Below the pieces are notes generated by a model that had not been told where the DNA came from, did no database searches, and was given only the letters and a program-made list of their open reading frames with translations. The translations under genes were made by a program, and so were the position numbers. DNA of 36,318 nucleotides from a candidate division TA06 bacterium SM23_40 (GTDB taxonomy: Bacteria; LJUI01; SM1-40), in assembly GCA_001303705.1 (NCBI GenBank), contig LJUI01000030.1, positions 1 to 36,318 of the forward strand, in the 5' to 3' direction. Shown here in pieces: positions 1-7,928 of the stretch. Every line of letters starts with the position of its first letter. Within the stretch, counting starts at the first letter, position 1.

Positions 1-1569
1 TTCGAAACAGGGCAACAATGGCTGCAAGCTGTCGCGACGGAGTATGGGGGGGAGGAGGTCGCGGCATGGGCACGTCGAGACCTTGCGCGGCGTGCTGCCT
101 CATCGGGGGATTGGCAGGCTGCGTCGAGGCACTACGAGGCAGTACTGGAGAATCCCGCGCCTGAGGAGCTTGCCGAAGAAGCCATGTTCGGCCGTGGCGA
201 GTGCTGGTTTCGACTGGGAGCGTACGACGCCTGTTCTGACGCATTAGAGCAGTTCCTCGAGCTCTATCCGCACAGCGCGCTCGTCGCCGAGGCCGCCTAC
301 TTCCGGGCAATGTCGCTCGCACAGCTCGGGCTGCACGAGGAGGCGCTCGGTCATCTCGCCGAGTTTGAACAGGCCTACCCCGACGATGAACGCCTTCCCG
401 ACGTCCTTCTGGCCAGAGGCGATATGTTGCTCGAGATCGGACGCGAGCGCGCCGCGGCCGATCTGTACATGCGACTCAGTGAAGGCTATCCCTCTACTGC
501 GGCCGGCTGGGAGGGAGGGGTAAGGGCGGCCGATGCGCTGTTCGCGGCAGGAGACTATGAGTCCGCGCTCTCTGCCTATCGTCGTGTTCGAGAAGCCGTG
601 CCGGCTGAACAGGGTCAGACGCTGCGGGCCGGGGAGATCGCATGCCTGTTCAGGCTCGGGCACGTCCAGCGGGCGCTCGCCGCCGCCGAAGCCTTCGCGA
701 GCGATTTCGGTTCACATGCTCCCGGGATGGTGAGGATTCAATATGAAAAGGGGCGAAACCACCTCGAGCGGGGAGAGATCGGCGAGGCGATCGAGGTACT
801 CCGGCTGGCCCTTGAACGGCCGGACAACTCACCGTATCTGGGCGAGGTGATGTACGCGCTCGGCATCGCGAGGATGCGATCCGCCGATCTGGAAGGGGCT
901 ATCTCCCTGTTCCGGCAGGTACGTGAGTTGGAGCCTGGAGGTCGTCTCAGCAGAGAGGCGGCATTCAAGATGGGTTCGTGCCTGTACGGACTGGAGGAGT
1001 ATGAACAGGCAGCCGTCGCGTACCGGGCCGCCGCCGACACGTCGCCTGGTGGAGCGATGTCGGATGCGTCTCTGGCCGAGAGCGCGCTGTACAATCTGGC
1101 CGTGACAGAGCGCAGACGCGGTGAGTTCGGGGGCGCGATCAAGACAGCAGAAGAGTTGCTCGAACGGTTCCCCGGCAGCGAACACAGGACCGCGGCGCTG
1201 TTGCTGGTCGGGGGAGTCTATCAGGAGCAGGAGGATTACATCTCAGCACTCGAGGCTTATCGGTCGATCACTCAGTTCTCCTCGGATCTGGAAGAGGCCG
1301 AGGTCCGTTTCTGGATTGCCGAGTGTCTGCTCTCCCTCGGGGAGCCCCTCGAGGCTGCATCCGAGTTTCTCTCCCTCGTCTATCACTTCCCGGATCAGGG
1401 GCTCTGGACAGTCACCGCCGAGTACAGGTCGGGCGTGGCATATGAGGATGCGGGGAAGGTAAGGGAGGCAGTGGAGATCTATCGGGGCCTGATAGCCGAC
1501 CGCCCCGAGGGGGATGAATGGGCTCAGGCGGCACGGGAGAGGCTGGAGGCGCTCGGAGGAGGCCAATAG
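1..1569 (+). CDS. Tetratricopeptide-repeat protein (5'-truncated by the window edge)
   Basis: Frame 1 is open from base 1 (FETGQQWLQAVATEYGGEEV...) into the listed ORF at 184. Repeated TPR-like helices such as ALYNLAVTERRRGEFGGAIKTAEELLERFPGS and AEYRSGVAYEDAGKVREAVEIYRGLI. Confidence 0.85.
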   Translation, partial: FETGQQWLQAVATEYGGEEVAAWARRDLARRAASSGDWQAASRHYEAVLENPAPEELAEEAMFGRGECWFRLGAYDACSDALEQFLELYPHSALVAEAAYFRAMSLAQLGLHEEALGHLAEFEQAYPDDERLPDVLLARGDMLLEIGRERAAADLYMRLSEGYPSTAAGWEGGVRAADALFAAGDYESALSAYRRVREAVPAEQGQTLRAGEIACLFRLGHVQRALAAAEAFASDFGSHAPGMVRIQYEKGRNHLERGEIGEAIEVLRLALERPDNSPYLGEVMYALGIARMRSADLEGAISLFRQVRELEPGGRLSREAAFKMGSCLYGLEEYEQAAVAYRAAADTSPGGAMSDASLAESALYNLAVTERRRGEFGGAIKTAEELLERFPGSEHRTAALLLVGGVYQEQEDYISALEAYRSITQFSSDLEEAEVRFWIAECLLSLGEPLEAASEFLSLVYHFPDQGLWTVTAEYRSGVAYEDAGKVREAVEIYRGLIADRPEGDEWAQAARERLEALGGGQ

Positions 1570-1753
1570 TTCATTCTTATCCTTACGTGATGCACGTAGG
1601 CTCCAATTTCTCGGGGAGTTACGCGTTTTGACAAGACGATGCCTCGGACCGGGATCCTGCGGGATTCGTCTGTGCGGAGGCGTCTGGCCGACGCGGCAGG
1701 AGCGGCGATGCCCGATCGGGAGGATGGACAACGAACCGGCCCCCAATCCGGGC

Positions 1754-1782
1754 TTGACCACGGGGACACGATCGCGTTATAT
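1754..1782 (+). promoter_or_regulatory. Putative sigma70-type promoter upstream of the Cys-rich cluster
   Basis: TTGACC (1754-1759), 17-nt spacer, TTATAT (1777-1782), about 90 bp before the ATG at 1874. Confidence 0.5.
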
Positions 1783-1873
1783 TGAGATGTAACATGATCC
1801 TACCGCAAACACCTCGCCTGGCGAGCAGGCGGCGGGGATGAAGGGAGTCCGCCGAGGACAAGAGGCCCACACG

Positions 1874-2284
1874 ATGCGATTCCAGATCATCTGTCTACTC
1901 ACTGCACTTGCCATCACCGGTTCGGGTCTCGCTGCCTCACAGGTTCAGAGGTCTGGAGGCAGCCAGATCTGCGCCGGCCGCGAGGCTCCACGACAACCCG
2001 TGCGGGACGCGGGTTGCACGTGCGGCCCGGCCGCGTGCGGCCTGGCGTGCGGGCCGGCGGTATGTGTCGCTCTCGAGATGGAGTGTACCTGTGGCCCCTC
2101 ATCGGTGGAGAGCTCAGCGGCAACTAGCCCGATGCCGAGAATCAGCGGGGACGTGCCCCTGCCCCCGACAGAGCTTCGGGTGCGCCTCGTGTCGTGCTCC
2201 CTGACAGTCCTTGTCGATGTCCTGCCGCAATCATTCGATGGCGAACCCCCTGAGGAGCCTCCTCGTACGTTGTTGCGTCTTTAG
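1874..2284 (+). CDS. Small exported cysteine-rich protein of unknown function
   Basis: Start at MRFQIICLLTALAITGSGLAAS (signal-peptide-like) inside ORF 1838..2284, followed by CTCGPAACGLACGPAVCVALEMECTCGPSS. Confidence 0.55.
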   Translation: MRFQIICLLTALAITGSGLAASQVQRSGGSQICAGREAPRQPVRDAGCTCGPAACGLACGPAVCVALEMECTCGPSSVESSAATSPMPRISGDVPLPPTELRVRLVSCSLTVLVDVLPQSFDGEPPEEPPRTLLRL

Positions 2285-2375
2285 TGGAGCAGGTGTCTGG
2301 GCCGGAACCGGGATGGGCGCCGCCTGCGAGTGCGGTACCAGCGTCGAGCACTGTGTCGGCGTGGCTCCAGGGTAG
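2217..2375 (+). CDS. Possible 52-aa Cys-containing small ORF overlapping the previous gene
   Basis: Hand translation of frame 3: MSCRNHSMANPLRSLLVRCCVFSGAGVWAGTGMGAACECGTSVEHCVGVAPG*. Below the length cutoff of the supplied ORF track. Confidence 0.2.
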   Translation: MSCRNHSMANPLRSLLVRCCVFSGAGVWAGTGMGAACECGTSVEHCVGVAPG

Positions 2376-2481
2376 AAGAGCGTCCTGGCCTGGCTGCCGT
2401 CGCCGGAGTTCCTGCCGGCTGCATCGGGGCCGGTACAGGGCAAGCCTCAATCAACACGAATGTGAGAAGAGGGAGGAACCC

Positions 2482-3321
2482 ATGAACAAGTATCTGTACA
2501 CTATCGTGCTTGTCATCGTGGTCGCATTAGCGGCGGGAGCATTCTGGGGGTGCCAGCGCGAGCAAGCAGAGCTGTGCGCCATGTGTTCCAAGGAGATTCC
2601 TGCCAGGACGGGCGCCAGGCTCGTCTCCACGGCCGACGAGACGTACTACACGTGCTGCGCCCACTGTGCACTGCTCCTGGCGTCCCGGGCGGGCGACGAG
2701 GGAACGTCCTTCAGACTCATGAAGACCAAGGGCTACGAGACAGGCGATGTCATCGATCTGCCAGAGGCCTTCTTCGTCTATGGATCGGACGTTGTTCCCT
2801 GTTGCGTCCCATCAGTGCTGGCATTTGCCAGTCGCGAGCGGGCAGAGGAGTTTGCCCGGCGCGAGGGCGGTGAGGCACTCGATTGGGGCGGGGCGCGCGC
2901 CACGCTCGCTCTCGAGGCCGGGGATCAGTGTGAGATGTGCTCTAAGAGCCTCGATATCGAGGCCGCCAAGCCGACTGCCCTCCTCCTCGCCAGCGGCGGA
3001 GATCGTGTCGCCTGCTGTCCCCACTGCGCGTTCATGCTGGAGAAGATGCTCGCGGATCGTACAGATGAGCGGGTAGAAGAGATGTGGACCACCGGTGAGG
3101 ATGGCAAGCTGTTCCGCGTCGGCGACGAGACGCGGTTCGTCGCCGACAGCGACGCACCGATCTGCTGCACCCCGATGGTGGTGCCGTGTGCCTCGGAGGA
3201 GGCCGCGAGTGCGTTTATCTCTGAGCACGGAGGCAGGATGCTCGATATGGATGAAACGCGAGCGCTGATGCATGAGCACGCCGGGGAGGGGCGCCACAGC
3301 GGACGCCCTAGTAGTGGATAG
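2482..3321 (+). CDS. Tandem double NosL-like lipoprotein (predicted metal-binding)
   Basis: Lipobox-like AGAFWGC after a TM segment. Two repeats of CxMCSK...CCxHCA...(V/I)xCCxP....FAS/CAS..A..F...GG: CAMCSKEI...YTCCAHCALLLA...VPCCVPSVLAFASRERAEEFARREGGEALDW and CEMCSKSL...VACCPHCAFMLE...ICCTPMVVPCASEEAASAFISEHGGRMLD. Start taken at ATG 2482 rather than 2284. Confidence 0.7.
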   Translation: MNKYLYTIVLVIVVALAAGAFWGCQREQAELCAMCSKEIPARTGARLVSTADETYYTCCAHCALLLASRAGDEGTSFRLMKTKGYETGDVIDLPEAFFVYGSDVVPCCVPSVLAFASRERAEEFARREGGEALDWGGARATLALEAGDQCEMCSKSLDIEAAKPTALLLASGGDRVACCPHCAFMLEKMLADRTDERVEEMWTTGEDGKLFRVGDETRFVADSDAPICCTPMVVPCASEEAASAFISEHGGRMLDMDETRALMHEHAGEGRHSGRPSSG

Positions 3322-3449
3322 AGGTGACGTCCGGATGCAGACGATTGTGACAAACGTGAGGCGCAGTCGAAGAGGGTGCAGTTGAGCGCGCCGCCAGAAC
3401 AGGTTGAACGCCGTGCAGGAAGAGAGGGAAGCCTCAGAAGGAGAATCAT

Positions 3450-3797
3450 GTGGAGAAGCGAGGACTGACAGCCGCCCTGATCATCGTCGTGCTCATCGCT
3501 GCGGTGATGGCGAGCTTTGCCGAGCGTCGAATAGAGGGGCGGCTCGAGGCAGAAAGGCTGGTGGCCCGGCGGGCGTTGCTCCAGTCGCTGGGTGTCTCAT
3601 CGCTCGCTGTCACATCTGAATGCACCCTGGTGCGCAGTCTCACCGAGGGTCTCAGCGGGTGCTTAGGGGACGTGCCGGGTGGGTACTGCACATATACGAG
3701 TTGCGATGTCGTGACGCTCCCTGATTTCGAGACAGATTTCGCATTCGAGCTACGCATCGTGAGGAAGACGAAAGATGGGGATGGCGAAACACCGTAA
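3450..3797 (+). CDS. Small membrane-anchored protein with four Cys in the exported part
   Basis: N-terminal TM (LTAALIIVVLIAAVMASFA), then SECTLVRSLTEGLSGCLGDVPGGYCTYTSCDVV. Overlaps the permease start; upstream purine-rich RBS (AGAAGGAGAA). Confidence 0.6.
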   Translation: MEKRGLTAALIIVVLIAAVMASFAERRIEGRLEAERLVARRALLQSLGVSSLAVTSECTLVRSLTEGLSGCLGDVPGGYCTYTSCDVVTLPDFETDFAFELRIVRKTKDGDGETP

Positions 3798-4971
3798 TCT
3801 CTGGTCGGTTGCTGCATACAATCTCTGGCGGTACCGGCCGAGGACGATCGCCATCCTGCTGCCTCTGGTCGTCGTGATGGGGACTGCGGGGTCGGTGACG
3901 TTCGTGCGCGACGGCCTGAGCCGGGATGCGTCGCTAACAGTGGCGATGCTTCCCGACATCACGGTGCAACAGCTTGTCGGCGGCCGCGTCGAGAGGATGG
4001 CACTCTCCTACGGTGACTCGCTCCGAGCCGTCGAGCACGTCATCAGCGCCGTCCCCAGAGTCTGGGGGTACGTTCCCGTGAGCGTACCTGGAGGTGAGGC
4101 AGCGTACACCCTGATGGGCATCGACCTGGAGCGTATGCCGATCGCCGAGGAGATCGGACTGAGCGTGGAGAAAGGGAGGTTCCTCGTTGCGGGAGACGTC
4201 GATGAGGCAGTCGTGGGGAAGGCGTTTGCCTCGGTCTTCCGGCTCGAGGTCGGCGACAGGATCAACCTCGAGGATGCCCTGGGGAATGAGGCGGAACTCC
4301 AGATCGTCGGTGTCTTCGGCACCGCGGTCGAGATCTACGCGGCAGATCTCCTCGTCGTTTCGCTCGAGACGGCGCGCAAATTCTTCGGGTACCTGGAGAG
4401 CGAGGCGTCGGATTTCTGTGTGTACCTCGATGATCCGGTGTACGCCGACCTGGCGGCGCAGCGGATCCTTGAGATCGGTAACAATCTCCGCGTACTGACA
4501 CGGGATGCCCTCGGGGAACTCACACAGCAAGCCTATGGGGGCCGGGGCGGCGTGTTTCAGCTCATGTGGATGATCCTGCTGCTCACCGTCTGCCTCGTGG
4601 CCTGGGCCCAGAGCGCGAGCATCGGGCTTGCACTGAGGCGGGAGATTGGGATATTGAAGGCCATTGGATGGGGGACTCTTGACATCATCGAAGTTAAAAT
4701 GCTGGAGACCGTCATCATCGCGCTCCTCGGCACATTCGGCGGGATACTGCTCGGCCTGGGGTACCTGGGGCTCGGTGCGCCCGGGATCAAGCAGTACTTC
4801 CTTGGATGGGCGACGGTATATCCGGAGTTTGCCGTGCCGATCTACATGAGCGTCAAGAGCCTGTTTCTGCTGCTCGTTGTGGGAATCTTTCCGCTCCTTG
4901 TGGCAACGGTGGTACCGGCCTGGCTGGTGGGGATCATCGAGCCCGATGAGGCGATCCGCGGCGAGCAGTGA
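3775..4971 (+). CDS. ABC transporter permease, MacB/FtsX/LolC-type
   Basis: N-terminal TM, large periplasmic domain, three C-terminal TMs with the FtsX-type motif LALRREIGILKAIGWGTLDIIEVKMLE. Confidence 0.85.
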   Translation: MGMAKHRNLWSVAAYNLWRYRPRTIAILLPLVVVMGTAGSVTFVRDGLSRDASLTVAMLPDITVQQLVGGRVERMALSYGDSLRAVEHVISAVPRVWGYVPVSVPGGEAAYTLMGIDLERMPIAEEIGLSVEKGRFLVAGDVDEAVVGKAFASVFRLEVGDRINLEDALGNEAELQIVGVFGTAVEIYAADLLVVSLETARKFFGYLESEASDFCVYLDDPVYADLAAQRILEIGNNLRVLTRDALGELTQQAYGGRGGVFQLMWMILLLTVCLVAWAQSASIGLALRREIGILKAIGWGTLDIIEVKMLETVIIALLGTFGGILLGLGYLGLGAPGIKQYFLGWATVYPEFAVPIYMSVKSLFLLLVVGIFPLLVATVVPAWLVGIIEPDEAIRGEQ

Positions 4972-5079
4972 CCAGGTCGAATTAGACCTAGAACAAGGAC
5001 ACTGTTGTTGGCATGTGAGCAGTGGCGCCGTCTGGTTGGTGTTGCTGTGTGACCAGCACAACGAACGTGGATGTGACTC

Positions 5080-5790
5080 GTGACAGCTGCCATTCAGCTC
5101 GAGAACGTGAGCAAGATCTTCTACTCCGGAAGAGAGAGAGTCGAGGCCGTGAAGGAGCTCACCTGTGCGATCGAGGCTGGTGAGGTGGTGCTGTTCAGCG
5201 GCCCCTCGGGAAGCGGGAAGAGCACGCTCCTCAACATGGTGGGCTGCCTGACGAGGCCTACGGTTGGTCGGGTCTTTCTGCGGGGCCGCGAGGTGTCACG
5301 GCTGGCCGACCATTTCCGGAGCGATGTGCGCCGCAATGAAATGGGATTCATCTTTCAACAATTCAACCTGCTTCCCGGATACTCAGCTCTCGACAATGTT
5401 GCGATGCCGCTCGTGCCTCTCGGGCTCCGGGCGAGTGAGAGGCGGGAGCAGGCCGGCATTCTACTGGAGCGGCTTGGCATGTCGCACCGGGCCAGCTTCG
5501 CGGCGAACGAACTGAGCGGGGGCGAGCAGCAGCGGGTGGCGATCGCCCGGGCCCTCGTGGGCGATCCCTGGCTCATTCTCGCAGATGAGCCAAGCTCTAA
5601 CGTTGACATGAAGACGGCACATAGACTGCTCTCCATCTTCTCCGAATTCAAGAAGGAAGGGAAGACACTCGTCATTGCATCTCACGATCAGATGCTGCTA
5701 GAGAGCGATCTCATCGATCGGGAGCTTGTGCTTCCGGATGGAGAGTGGGTGCGGCGTGGACGGTCGCAGGCGCCACCCACGGCGGTGTAA
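5080..5790 (+). CDS. ABC transporter ATP-binding protein, LolD/MacB-type
   Basis: Walker [10 protein letters not shown], signature [15 protein letters not shown], Walker [14 protein letters not shown]-loop ASHD. GTG start. Confidence 0.93.
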   Translation: MTAAIQLENVSKIFYSGRERVEAVKELTCAIEAGEVVLFSGPSGSGKSTLLNMVGCLTRPTVGRVFLRGREVSRLADHFRSDVRRNEMGFIFQQFNLLPGYSALDNVAMPLVPLGLRASERREQAGILLERLGMSHRASFAANELSGGEQQRVAIARALVGDPWLILADEPSSNVDMKTAHRLLSIFSEFKKEGKTLVIASHDQMLLESDLIDRELVLPDGEWVRRGRSQAPPTAV

Positions 5791-5804
5791 CAGAGGGTAT
5801 CGTA

Positions 5805-6776
5805 ATGGTCATCAGCGGGCTGACCGTGACCTATCTTCTCATCTCAGTCCTCACGTTGGTGGTCGCCATACCGGCTGCAGTCGTCGCCTTCGTCGTGGCG
5901 CGCCACTGGAGGCCGGAGTCAGGATTGGAGCAGCAACACCAGCTCGAGCGGTGGGTCTATCTCGTCATCACGCTCGTGGCTCTCGGGCTCTCACTCCGCC
6001 TCGGGCTCGTGCCGCTCTGGTTCCTCACGCTCTGGAGTCTGATATCGTATGTGCCTGGAGCCATGTGCCTCGCGGGGATGCACATGTTGTATCCGCCGTG
6101 GTCGTTCGTGGCCTCTGCTCTCAAGTTCGTCGTGCCTCTCATGTACGGGTACTGGTTGGTACTCAATGCGCTCGACAGGAAAATAGAAAGTCAGCCGTTC
6201 ATGCGTCGGAAGCTCTTCCTGCAGGCGCCTATTGCTCTACTGGTCCTCGTGGAGAGTAGTCTCGATTTCCGCGTTCTGGCGGCCGTCGAGCCCCGGAGCG
6301 TCAGCTGCTGCACATCGCTATTCGATATGCCGACGACAGCTGTGACGAAGGCCATCTCGTCGAGCACCCCGGTATGGGCCTGGACGTTTGTCGTCCTGGC
6401 CCTGGCCGTTATAGCGTTAGCGCTCGTGGTCCGTCGGATGCCAGCCATACCCCTGAGGGCTGCACTCGTCGTTGCAGCTGCGGCCACGCTGCCGATCTAC
6501 ATACTGGCGCTCCACACGAAGCTCTCCCCTCTTCTTCTCCATGCACCATTCCACCATTGCGTGTTCTGCGTCATGCAGATGTCAGTCGACATACCCGTAG
6601 CCAGCGGCCTCATCATCTCCGGGTGCTGGCTATCCTTCGTGGCGGGAGTCCTTCCCTCCGGCGTCGAGCAGGATGTGTACAGGGGGCTCCTGGACAAGCT
6701 CCTGCGCCTGTCGGTCGGAACACTTGCTGTTGGTGGTATCATGCTGGCGGTTCGGGTTTTTGTGACGGTTCTGTGA
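5805..6776 (+). CDS. Polytopic integral membrane protein with CC and HHCVFC motifs, unknown function
   Basis: About eight hydrophobic segments; RSVSCCTSLFD and LHAPFHHCVFCVMQ motifs. ATG at 5805 chosen inside ORF 5745..6776, which otherwise overlaps the ATPase end. Confidence 0.75.
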   Translation: MVISGLTVTYLLISVLTLVVAIPAAVVAFVVARHWRPESGLEQQHQLERWVYLVITLVALGLSLRLGLVPLWFLTLWSLISYVPGAMCLAGMHMLYPPWSFVASALKFVVPLMYGYWLVLNALDRKIESQPFMRRKLFLQAPIALLVLVESSLDFRVLAAVEPRSVSCCTSLFDMPTTAVTKAISSSTPVWAWTFVVLALAVIALALVVRRMPAIPLRAALVVAAAATLPIYILALHTKLSPLLLHAPFHHCVFCVMQMSVDIPVASGLIISGCWLSFVAGVLPSGVEQDVYRGLLDKLLRLSVGTLAVGGIMLAVRVFVTVL

Positions 6777-6821
6777 CGGCCGAAGAATTGGAGAGGTCGA
6801 GGACATTGTGTGAATGCATTG

Positions 6822-6840
6822 ACATGAAGTTCATTCATGT
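6822..6840. promoter_or_regulatory. Inverted repeat upstream of the lipoprotein gene
   Basis: ACATGAA-GTTCA-TTCATGT: perfect 7-bp arms, 5-nt loop. Confidence 0.4.
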
Positions 6841-6870
6841 GATGAGAGAGCCATAAGATACTACCAGCAA

Positions 6871-6883
6871 CGTTCACTGAACG
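6871..6883. promoter_or_regulatory. Palindromic candidate operator
   Basis: CGTTCA-C-TGAACG: perfect 6-bp arms around one base, about 26 bp upstream of the GTG at 6909. Confidence 0.35.
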
Positions 6884-6908
6884 AACAGAAGACGTTGGAG
6901 GTTTCATC

Positions 6909-7859
6909 GTGCGAATAAGAGGCTGGATGGATACGGTGCCGATGCTCGCAGTAGTGGTGGTGATCTTCGTTGGGATGTGGAGCGGCGGATGCGCGGAGCG
7001 CAGGAAGCCGGGTGATACTGCGCCAGTTCTGCTCCAGGAGATCGATCGTGTCGAACTCCTGTACTCCGAGGATGGCTTCCGCGAGGCGATGCTTGTGGAG
7101 GTGCTGGGAGTGGGGCTGAACACCCCCGAGGCCGAGACTTATCGCTTCGACGTGGGTATTGTCGATACACTTCCTCTCGGAGAGACCCTTCTCTTTCCCA
7201 CCGAGAACCCGCTGGCGGTCTATACGTTCTATGGCAGAGAGTACGCGCTCCCGTGGCTCCTCGAGGAGGCAGGGGAGACGAAGCGGCTCCGGTTCGAGCT
7301 ATCCGATGTGCCGGCCATCGACCTCGATCAGGCGGTGACGTGCACGGTAAGTGATCAGTGTGGTGGGGCGTGCAGTGTCTGTTTCCAGTACTCGACGACG
7401 TGGAGAGGGGAGCAAGGGGAATGGGGCGACCTCGCCTTCGTCACATCGAAGAGTTCGATCCCCATCGGACGGGCCACCAATGTCGATGTCCTCATCTCCG
7501 TCAAGACAGGGATTCTCCGTGACGCCGTCTGCAGCATCATCATTCCCGTCCGCGTGAGAGGAGCACGCATCGGGCTCCGCGACGCCCCACAGGAGATGAC
7601 GGTGCAGCGGCACGATCGGTGGCTTCAACTCACCGGAGAGGTGAAGGGTGGCGTAGACACTTACTCAGTATCGATTGCAGTTGAGCCCTCTCTTCCGGGC
7701 ACGGTTGCCGTGCGGGACTTCGTCGTGGTGCGCGGGAATCTACCGGGTCTCATCGCATCCCCGGCGGCTGTGGTTACGGATCGGGAGGTCACGCGGACGA
7801 CCGGTACCGAGATCTACCACCGCGGAGATCTCCATATCACGGCAATGCAGGCTGACTAG
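6909..7859 (+). CDS. Lipoprotein of unknown function with internal Cys-rich motif
   Basis: Signal plus lipobox-like WSGGC; internal TCTVSDQCGGACSVCFQYS; predicted beta-rich secretory protein. Confidence 0.7.
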   Translation: MRIRGWMDTVPMLAVVVVIFVGMWSGGCAERRKPGDTAPVLLQEIDRVELLYSEDGFREAMLVEVLGVGLNTPEAETYRFDVGIVDTLPLGETLLFPTENPLAVYTFYGREYALPWLLEEAGETKRLRFELSDVPAIDLDQAVTCTVSDQCGGACSVCFQYSTTWRGEQGEWGDLAFVTSKSSIPIGRATNVDVLISVKTGILRDAVCSIIIPVRVRGARIGLRDAPQEMTVQRHDRWLQLTGEVKGGVDTYSVSIAVEPSLPGTVAVRDFVVVRGNLPGLIASPAAVVTDREVTRTTGTEIYHRGDLHITAMQAD

Positions 7860-7865
7860 AGCAGG

Positions 7866-7894
7866 TTGACTTTTGATGTTGAACATGGTAGTGT
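7866..7894 (+). promoter_or_regulatory. Putative sigma70-type promoter for uvrA
   Basis: TTGACT, 17-nt spacer, TAGTGT (weak -10). Confidence 0.35.
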
Positions 7895-7928
7895 CGGCAC
7901 GGTGATCAAGTCTGCGAAGGAGAGGATC

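Noticed and set aside
1583-1602. Hairpin CCTTACGTG-AT-GCACGTAGG region as a terminator for the TPR gene
   Set aside because: Stem is short and not followed by a U-tract; not strong enough to list.
3934-5061. 375-aa minus-strand ORF
   Set aside because: Antisense to the ABC permease; composition typical of shadow translation.
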